A stretch of 64,000 nucleotides of DNA from Ursus arctos. Taxonomy: Eukaryota > Chordata > Mammalia > Carnivora > Ursidae. Positions 56,940 through 64,000 of the stretch are shown here, in pieces (the first letter of the stretch is position 1; the number at the start of each line of letters is the position of its first letter). The notes beneath the pieces were generated by a model, which did no database searches, was not told the DNA's origin, and worked only from the letters and a program-made list of their open reading frames with translations. Made by a program: the position numbers and the translations under genes. The stretch spans positions 20,581,501 to 20,645,500 of the forward strand of contig NW_026622841.1 in NCBI RefSeq assembly GCF_023065955.2. The letters run 5' to 3'.

Positions 56940-57015
56940 TTAGTGTTCCCAGTGCTTCCTATGGTGCCTCACATGGAGAAGCTGCTCAAGAAACATTAAG
57001 TGAATAAATGAATTG
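56940..57015 (+). mobile_element. L2 LINE 3' end (sense)
   Basis: 'gtgcctcacatggagaagct', 'gctcaagaaacattaagtga' and 'ataaatgaattg' match the sense L2 end (TGCCTGGCACATAGTAGGCGCTCAATAAATG with following ATGAATGA units). Confidence 0.6.
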
Positions 57016-57930
57016 TCAGCAGTGTTCACAATATTATACTTCCATCTGTAACCAAACAACATTTGATATAGGAAACTCTGATCAGATAAACCCAATATAT
57101 GAGACTCCTGCTGGACGTTTAACAATGCTTGTTAAATGAATGATTAGGTATTTTTCAAGTACCCATCTCTTAGAAAAACACATTTAAAGGATGAAGAGTA
57201 TATAAACAATGTCCCATATGTGCTGTCATGCTTTCCTCTTAAGCCAACTGTAAACCCAGTGCTGAAAATTTGCCAAATTGACACACTCCAGCATGTTTCA
57301 GTGTTTCTTTCCTCTCGTATGTGAGATAAAGCTATGTTGCATGCAGAACTCCTCTTATAAGTCTCAGCTTACACATTACGTTCTCTGCCACACCCTCCAT
57401 GACTCTGTAAATCTGGGCCCAAACCCAGGAAATAGAAGCTCTGTGCATTCAGGACAGTGTCTGTCTCAGGCGATCAAGCATTCCCAGAGCATACAGTGGA
57501 TAATCAGGAATAAATTCCCCAAGGGATTCTAATATGTGGAAAGATTCATGGGGTTAGAATAATGAATACAGCACTTTTGGCAGTAGCCTACATGCAATGA
57601 CTGAAGATTCTGAAATCAGACTGTTACTTACTGGCATTTACTATTCAAATATTGAAGAAAAATTCATGAACACAAAGCATCAATAAATTTTTATTTTTTC
57701 CTGATAGATGATGCTCATTTTGAATGAGATTTGGAGGTTCTTAGCACTCTGGGGAATGCCAATGCCTAAGAGGGAAATTTACTAGAAAAACAACAGGACT
57801 TCATCAGGACAAATTTCCTTGGCTGTTTGAGACCTTTGGGCATTTTGATGATACAGGAAAAGAAAAATTATGAATAGAAATATTTTCATCTCTCCTTTAT
57901 ATTAAATGTGTTGTTCAACACACAAATCTA
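57016..57930. other. Mostly unassigned; possible L2 piece
   Basis: The segment 'gtctcagcttacacattacg' to 'ccacaccctccatgact' (about 57358-57403) recalls the sense L2 'TCAAATGTCACCTCCTCAGAGAGGCC' region, but it is short. The rest has no recognised repeat or gene. Confidence 0.4.
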
Positions 57931-58108
57931 TTTTTTTTTAAGAGAGGGATAACGAGTTGGAGGAGGGGCAGAGGGAGAGGGAGACTCTTAAGCAGGGTCT
58001 ACGCCCAGCATGGAGCCTAACACAGGGTCAATCTCACAACCCTGAGGTCATGACCTGAGCTGAAATCAAGAGTCGGACACTTAAGCGGCTGAGCCACATA
58101 GGTGCCCC
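57931..58108 (-). mobile_element. CAN-SINE (older type, antisense)
   Basis: 'gagttggaggaggggcagag', 'aagcagggtctacgcccagc', 'gtcatgacctgagctgaaat', 'caagagtcggacacttaagc' and 'gagccacataggtgcccc' define it. The flanks show only a decayed duplication ('caaatctattttttttt' and 'aaaagtccattttttt'). Confidence 0.92.
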
Positions 58109-58811
58109 AAAAGTCCATTTTTTTACGATTTTTTTCTCATTTATTTTCACAATCTATTTTGGTATTCTGTGGTATAAATTTAGACTTTAATACATAAATG
58201 CTGAAGTGGACAGTGTTGAATTTTTCTACTCTGGAGTACTTTCTTCTAGAAAGAGGACTGTCTTGTAGAAAGAGCATGTTGTAGAAAGGGTACCTCTCTC
58301 TCCCTTTATCCAACCTGCTTTTCCTTCCTCCATTCTTCATCACCGGCCCCTCCCCAGCTATGTCGTTTTGGGTGCAGTTGCTAAGCACAGGACTTTCTCC
58401 CTAGGCACAGGTGTGGCCACTTGGCCCAGACTAGGCCACCTGCCCACAATGCTTGGTCCACGTAAGGGCATGATCCCCAAGGTAGATCAAAGGGCTCTTC
58501 CCACAGATTGCATTAATTGCAGCTGGTGCAAGGCTCCGAGGATACAATCCAATAGCAGCTGCAGACATAGTCCAGTCTTGTTGGAATGGCTAATCTGCTG
58601 GAGCACCTTTGGTGCCTGGTTTGCTTACGTGCTTTCTAATGTTACTGAGGTTTAATTATATGCACCAACAAACTTCCCACTTTTATTCGAGTTCAGTTTT
58701 GATCCCTACAAACTGAAAGAGACACCATTAGACTGTTAGAAGTGTTAGCTTTCACATCTTGGACATTCGTTATTTTTTTTCAATTCAATTCAATTCAATT
58801 TTAGTTTTTAA
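58109..58811. other. Unassigned DNA ending in (CAATT)4
   Basis: A 95-codon plus-strand frame (58368-58655) and an 83-codon minus-strand frame overlap other frames and have no motif. Four exact CAATT units occur at 58781-58800. Confidence 0.45.
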
Positions 58812-58972
58812 ACTGCAGATTCATTTATTTTTTTATTAAAGTATAACTACTATACAGTGTTATATTAGCTTCAGGTGTACAATACAATGATCCAACAATT
58901 CTATACATTTTTCAGGGCTCATCACTATGTGTACTCTTAATCTCCTTTTATCTATTTCACCCAAGTCTTGAA
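58812..58972 (-). mobile_element. LINE-1 3' UTR piece (antisense)
   Basis: 'ttttattaaagtataactac', 'cagtgttatattagcttcag', 'gtgtacaatacaatgatcca', 'acaattctatacatttttca' and 'tactcttaatctcctttta' are the complement of a well-known older LINE-1 3' UTR, with the A-tail (T-run) at the left. Only about 160 bp were inserted. Confidence 0.8.
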
Positions 58973-60664
58973 CATTCTTGAAGATTGGTCTAGAAGATTC
59001 AAAGTCACTTTCAATTTATTGCATTTTATTGTCCTTTAATTCTTATGTTTTGAGGAGAAAAGTTTTACTTTTCTATTTTCTTTTTTCATACTTGGATGCT
59101 AAAATTATTTTGTGTAATTCTGCACTAAGATGCGATATTTGTCAGTAGCAGAAGGAGCAAAACTGAAAGATGTTTAGAAAGTGTGGAATGAGTATTCTGT
59201 GCCGTGAGCACGTTTGTAGATCCGAAGTTCAAAAGTAACTGGCATTAGCTGTCACTTCCTAACTTTTACACATACGAAACTGATGTTCAGGGGCTCTATT
59301 TTTAGTGGCTTAAACTCTGAGGTTCATCTGTGTTGAAAGTAATTACCTGAAATATTATCTCTAATTCACTCCATCTAGTATTAACATTAAAATGTAAGCT
59401 AGAAAGGGAGGGAAATTATGTAACTCGGGTGCTTTGCATATCCATAGATATTAACAGTGACTTACAGCTCATATTTGTAGCATAGTCTTAGCTACTGTTC
59501 TTCAAATAACATTTATCTACATTGAATTGTTTATCTAAAAAGACAGTTGTAGAGAGAATTAATAAGAGCTGTTCTCCTGTATAAGAAATCTTGAGATAAC
59601 TTTAGAAAGCTCTGTATTTATTCTAGATCTGATTTCATTATGACTTGAAGAAAACATTAATTGATAGCTTTATTCAACATGTGAAAATTAATATTTCTTC
59701 AGTGTTTTCTGTACCTCCATGGATGCAAAGTAGAGTTGAAGAGCAAAAAGCAGGTGGGACAACAGCCATCTCGAAAAAGAAGAATAGGTCAATAAAGGAG
59801 AACAATAATATATATCATATATATATATAACAATATATATATCATATATATATATATAAAATAACAAAGAACAATAATATTGGCTATGGGTTTTTTGGGG
59901 GATTCAGAACTTCTGAGAAAAAAATACTCTGGGATCCTTAAAATTTTGAAATGCAATTATAGGTAAAGAAGCTGCAGAAATCAAATTGGTTCTTTTTGGG
60001 TTATCGAAACACATAATTTTGGAGTCTAATACATCCTTTGGGATCGTAAGAGTCATTAAGAAACCATTTACCTATAAGAAATATCAGCAAGAAAACACTG
60101 AATCCAGATGGTTATAAAGTTTTATTTTAGGAAATATTCAGTGATAAAGTATATTCGATTTTAAATGAGAGTTGCAAATAGGCAGTAAAGCTATTTCATC
60201 TTAATTTAGTAAACATTTTCCTTCTTCAAACTGAAGCAAAAACTCCAAGATGTGAATTTCTAAAAAGCTCAGTTTATAATTTAACATATATCCAGTAAAC
60301 TTTACCAAAAAAGTATTGGATTTTTTTAAATATGTAAGCAAAAGAGAATTGAGATAGACTCATTCTGCAAAATGAGAAGACTCATTTTGGTCCATTGCTC
60401 CATTTCCCTTCTCTCTGCATTGGATAAGAGTGTATGTCCAAGAATATAATAAAATGTTATCTCCTCCAGACATAAAGATAATATGAATAATACTGATGGT
60501 TTTTGGAGTAATCTGAACGTACAGGATTGGAGGACAGTACCTTAGCAATCAAGTTATTTTTTCTATGATAAGGAAAACTTTCCAGTCATATGATTTTGAT
60601 AGTTTCTCAAAGCAGCTGACAGTGTATTCTTATGAACTTATAATTTTACTAGGGAAGTCTAGTG
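58973..60664. other. Unassigned AT-rich DNA with (TA)n/(ATATATC)n
   Basis: An AT dinucleotide-rich tract with duplicated 'aatatatatatcatatatat' type blocks lies at about 59805-59861. No transposon or gene recognised elsewhere. A 61-codon frame ends in the tract. Confidence 0.45.
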
Positions 60665-61072
60665 TATATCTGTTATTTTTGCCACCCAGCATCCACTTCC
60701 CCTTCCTTCTGATAATGACCCATTATATCTTCCCTCCCACCTCTTTTCACTCCATGGGCTTCAAGACAGTTGACACCAAGCCTGGGCTTCAAGGAAGGAG
60801 TGAATGAGCAAAATCAAGAAAATGGCAAATTCCATTCACTTGATTATAGCGCTTGGTTCAGGGATGGACCTATGATCTACACCTGGCCAGCCAGGGCCAA
60901 GGAAGTCAATTCTGGAACTGTTGGTACAATCTGACAATAAAGATGTGTCTGAAGTTAGTCTACCCGAAGTTGTTCAGGTATCTAAGCCAATATATTTTCT
61001 TTTTAAAGATTTGAGTTAGGAGTTCATATTGGATTTTCTATTGAGAGCAGTAGACAGAGTTCTTACTGATAC
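60665..61072 (+). mobile_element. Ancient LTR-like dispersed repeat
   Basis: 'gttatttttgccacccagca', 'gataatgacccattatatct', 'cttttcactccatgggcttc', 'aatgagcaaaatcaagaaaa', 'acacctggccagccagggcc' and the end 'agagttcttactgatac' follow a known mammalian repeat whose 3' end is shared with the element ending at 44622. It carries a CCAATATATTT-like tail. Subfamily unknown to me. Confidence 0.5.
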
Positions 61073-61074
61073 AT

Positions 61075-61245
61075 GATATGAGAATAGAAATCATCCAGGG
61101 AGCTTGTTAAAGTTACAGATTCTCAGACCTATCCCAGACCAATTGAATCAGTATCTCTACAACAGGGCCCTAGGATTTATTATTTTAACAAGAGTTCCAG
61201 GTGGATTTTATAATCACTAAAGTTTGTGAAACACTCTCTTAAGGA
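61075..61245. mobile_element. MER5A-like hAT-Charlie element
   Basis: 'gaaatcatccagggagcttg', 'ttaaagttacagattctcag', 'cccagaccaattgaatcagt', 'acaagagttccaggtggatt' and 'aagtttgtgaaacactct' follow MER5A through both halves. Confidence 0.7.
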
Positions 61246-61309
61246 ATTTCTTAGAACTAGCCATTGAATATTATTCAATTTGGTGATAAAAAGAACAGAA
61301 CAGAAGTGG

Positions 61310-61490
61310 GTTTAGGACTCAGTTTTCACTAAATAGGTGACTTATGGCAAGATAAAGTAGCAGTTTAGTGTGTCTCACCAATAAAGTAGCAATAATAGTA
61401 TTGCACACATCAAAGAGTTGTTTTGCGTAGTAAATGAGATAAGGTATATAAGGTTCTTAACACAGCATGTTGTATGTACCTGGTATTTAA
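61310..61490 (+). mobile_element. MIR SINE relic (sense)
   Basis: 'ataggtgacttatggcaaga', 'gttgttttgcgtagtaaatg', 'agataaggtatataaggttc' and 'ttaacacagcatgttgtatg' match sense MIR from core to 3' end. Confidence 0.6.
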
Positions 61491-62759
61491 TTTCATTAGT
61501 GTTTATTATATTGTTGAATTTGTTTTTAAGCATAAGTCAAATTCTTGTGAAACATTGGCAAATAGCTCAAAGTGAGACTTGAGTCATACCTTCACTATTG
61601 AACATAAATCAGATAGAACTGAACAATGAGTTATACCCGACATCGATAAATCTATGAATTAGGTTATTTTAAAAAATACTTGGGTCTTGACTTTACATGG
61701 TACTTTATTTTTCACAGTTGATAAAACAATAAATTTAATTAAATTCATTCATTCATTCTATAAATTCATTCATTCATTCTATAAATTCATTCATTCATTC
61801 ATTCAGTTCATCAGTCAGTTTGATCTCCATATGCAATATGAACAGACTTTTGGTCTGCAAAATACATTTGAGAAGGGCAAAAAGTTAGTCTGAAAGGAAT
61901 CACCTTTCATAACTTCAGCTTCAAGGAAAGAACACAAGATGATCCAGAGGAAGAAGAAATAATGGTTTCTTTGCTGTGAAGTCTTCCCTCACACTTAGAT
62001 AAATGTGAGAAAGCTGGGGAAAGTTTTCATTTTATTTTACCAGATAGCAGGGTAAGCACTATATTATCATAACAGCTGGCTACAGAATTCCTTCCATAGA
62101 GGAAATGGTCTTTAGGGAGAAAGAACCTTAAATAACCCCTCGGGTTAGGAGGTAAGAGTCTAAAGCTCTGTCAGCAATAGGCTGAACAAAAAAAGTCAAT
62201 GATAATCCCTGGGAAAGAATGGGAGGAATTTGTATTTCTGCTCCAGGAAGAAAGGACTAGAACAGAACAGAACAGAACAGAGAGACAAAGAAGGGAAGGG
62301 GAAGAGAAGAGCCTGGGAGATGTGTAAGGACAGGGACTGCACGGTTTCTGGGTCGGTGGAACTTTCCTTCTGAGAAAATGGCTGAAGAACATTTTTACAT
62401 TGGAATGTTTGCATTGCTACAGCTAATGTGAAATGCACTTCCACCCTTTCTGTTCTGTCTTCAACCCAATGTCAAGTAAAGTCTGCTACTTACATGTCTA
62501 TGTTTTTGTTTTGTTTTTAATGAGGAAATAGTTGAGTTAATGAGATGGCCAACAGAACCTGGTTGTACACCAACAAGAACCTGAGTCATGTCCCACTCCA
62601 CCCCTCTGGAAGTTCACAGAAACATTCAGGAAGGACTTGGATCCTAATCAGGTATGGGATTTCTGGTAAAATCCCCTGCAGATGCATCCACTCACTTATA
62701 TTTTAGATCTTGATGGGTGAGTAGGTCACCATTTTCTGGGTGCAAGATTTGATAATGAA
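61491..62759. other. Unassigned DNA with two small tandem repeats
   Basis: Holds the 21-bp array at 61741-61805 and an (AACAG)4-type run at about 62259-62280. No transposon or gene recognised; minus-strand frames of 73 and 82 codons in the purine-rich part (62171-62444) are low complexity. Confidence 0.45.
61741..61805. repeat. 21-bp tandem repeat built from ATTC
   Basis: Units 61741-61761 and 61762-61782 are identical (aaattcattcattcattcta plus t). A third, partial unit follows and then extends as (ATTC)n. It is a higher-order repeat of an ATTC microsatellite. Confidence 0.95.
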
Positions 62760-62990
62760 TACCACTGGAGCTTTGTAAGCTATAAAATAGCACTTTATAA
62801 AAATAAAGTGTTTTTACATATGGTATCTGCTGTGATGCACATAAGAAATCTGTGAGATAGGCAAGACAGTTATCATTATCTTTGTGTTATAGATAAAAAT
62901 ATAGGGAAAACAGACAAACTCAAACTCAGAGAAATTAGGCATCTGTTCAATGCCCAGTGGCCGACAACCCTAAGGTTACTGCTTTTGACT
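62760..62990 (-). mobile_element. MIR SINE relic
   Basis: 'ataaatctgtgagataggca'-like 'gaaatctgtgagataggcaa', 'gttatagataaaaatatagg' and 'agagaaattaggcatctgtt' follow antisense MIR with strong divergence. Confidence 0.5.
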
Positions 62991-63261
62991 GGGATCTGTA
63001 TCATTCCAGATTCATCCTCCCAGTGGCTGAACCTTAGCTGATCCTCTGGACAATAACCGAGGACCCTCATTTATGCCATACCTTTAAACACTTGAACCCA
63101 ACCTATCTGTGCAGTAACATTGAAACTCTACACTCCATCTCCCTGTCTCCACCAAGATATCTCCTTTAATCTCTTTGGATTTGGCATTTGTCTTTTTAAA
63201 AAATTTATTTGTTGTATTTTAGACTTCATGGTCTTGTGGGAACTGAGCTTTACTCAGTCCT

Positions 63262-63735
63262 GCCATATTGGTTTCCTGTAGCTGTTATAACGAGTTCCCA
63301 CAAATTTAATGGCTTAAAACAACAGAAGTGTATTCACCCATAGTTCTGTAAGCCAGAGTCTGAAATTGGAATTGAAATCAAGATGTCGGTGAGGATGAAC
63401 TCCTTCCAAAGCCTCTAGGGGAGAATCTGTTCTCTGCCTCTTCAAGCTTCTAGTGACTGCCACCATTCCCTGGTTTGTGGCTACGTCATGGCAATTTCTG
63501 CCTCTGTGGTCACATTGTTTCCTCCTCTTCTATGTCTGTGACAAAATTCCCTCTGTGTTTCCTTTAAGAACACTTGTGATTGCATTTAAAGCCCATCCAA
63601 ATTATCCAAGATCATCTCCCCATCTCAGAACCTTTAACTTAATTACGTTGAGAAAGACTCCTTTTCCATTCCATACAAGGTACAATTTTCAGGTTGTAGG
63701 TGTTAGGATCTGGTGCATTAGGATTTGTCACCATG
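63262..63735 (-). mobile_element. MaLR LTR (MST/MLT type, antisense)
   Basis: 'attggtttcctgtagctgtt', 'ataacgagttcccacaaatt', 'taatggcttaaaacaacaga', 'atagttctgtaagccagagt', 'tttaacttaattacgttgag' and 'cattttcaggttgtagg'-like end follow the complement of MaLR LTRs. A 131-codon frame (63453-63848) lies over it and has no meaning as a gene. Confidence 0.75.
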
Positions 63736-64000
63736 ATGTCAGCTTATTACACTCTGCATGTCCTTTGCCTTTGGTTGAAAAGAGTTGCATTTCCAGCTCT
63801 AAACCATGGCAACCCTCACTGTCATGCAACACTCTCTGGAGTGTTTAATTATTGTACATAGCCTGAAGGTATTTTCTTAAATCATACTGCTATTCACCCT
63901 GAAGATTTATGGCACAGATGAATTTGATTTGGAAGTTGCTCAATTTTCTAGAAGGATCTTTGTAAGTGATTTTTGCAGTTCATTTTTGAAAGCATGTAAG

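Noticed and set aside
61741..61805. Regularly spaced short repeats that might suggest a CRISPR-like array
   Set aside because: The repeats are direct tandem units without spacers and derive from an ATTC microsatellite in a mammalian genome.
63453..63848. 131-codon plus-strand frame
   Set aside because: It overlies the antisense of a MaLR LTR, which does not code for protein.

Overview
The window reads as ordinary, repeat-rich intergenic or intronic DNA from a mammal of the order Carnivora. The diagnostic signal is ten copies of the tRNA-Lys-derived CAN-SINE (SINEC), with the typical '(g)gcgcctgggtggctcag' head or its complement, and a carnivore-type LINE-1 of about 6.0 kb. The youngest SINE type (minus-strand copies near 16.3, 40.1, 53.3 and 54.0 kb, with 'cagccagcgagagaggg' or close variants) suggests a caniform, probably a bear or another arctoid. 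The order is well supported; the family is an inference. I found no exon, tRNA, rRNA, CRISPR array or protein-coding host gene that I can support. All long open frames fall in transposons or look like chance.

Layout. 0-16 kb: a short LINE-1 3' end (0.7 kb), L2, L3/CR1 and MIR relics, two plus-strand CAN-SINEs (5.9 and 8.75 kb), a 141-bp LINE-1 tail (9.86 kb), a largely repeat-free stretch (12.3-14.4 kb) with a perfect inverted repeat, and about 1 kb of antisense L2. 16-30 kb: a young SINE, an L3/CR1 reverse-transcriptase relic that can still be read, MST and MLT1 solo LTRs, an antisense old LINE-1 holding a GATA microsatellite, a SINE and a perfect 16-bp hairpin, an internally deleted Tigger transposon, and an ERV1-like solo LTR with recognisable promoter and polyadenylation signals.

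30.67-36.67 kb: the main feature, an essentially full-length LINE-1 with a 14-bp perfect target-site duplication, a CpG-rich 5' UTR that starts with a YY1-type motif, and ORF1 and ORF2 that are complete in extent but broken by frameshifts and small deletions. It lies directly upstream of a much older LINE-1/HAL1 copy in the same orientation (36.7-40.5 kb), itself interrupted by a hAT element and a SINE.

40-64 kb: mostly AT-rich unassigned sequence with scattered MIR, L2, MaLR and ERVL relics. The notable part is a nested cluster at 52.26-55.37 kb: one old LINE-1 ORF2 split by an antisense LTR (carrying a SINE) and by a Tigger element (carrying another SINE). The order of insertion can be read directly from the nesting.

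Nothing here looks like a new biological system. The items most worth a second look are the full-length LINE-1 and its deletion in the endonuclease N-terminus, the 16-bp hairpin consistent with a template-switch event, the nested cluster, the readable L3/CR1 reverse-transcriptase segment, and the repeat-free segment with the inverted repeat at 13.4 kb. Subfamily names were assigned by eye from memory of consensus sequences; boundaries of ancient repeats are approximate (tens of bases).
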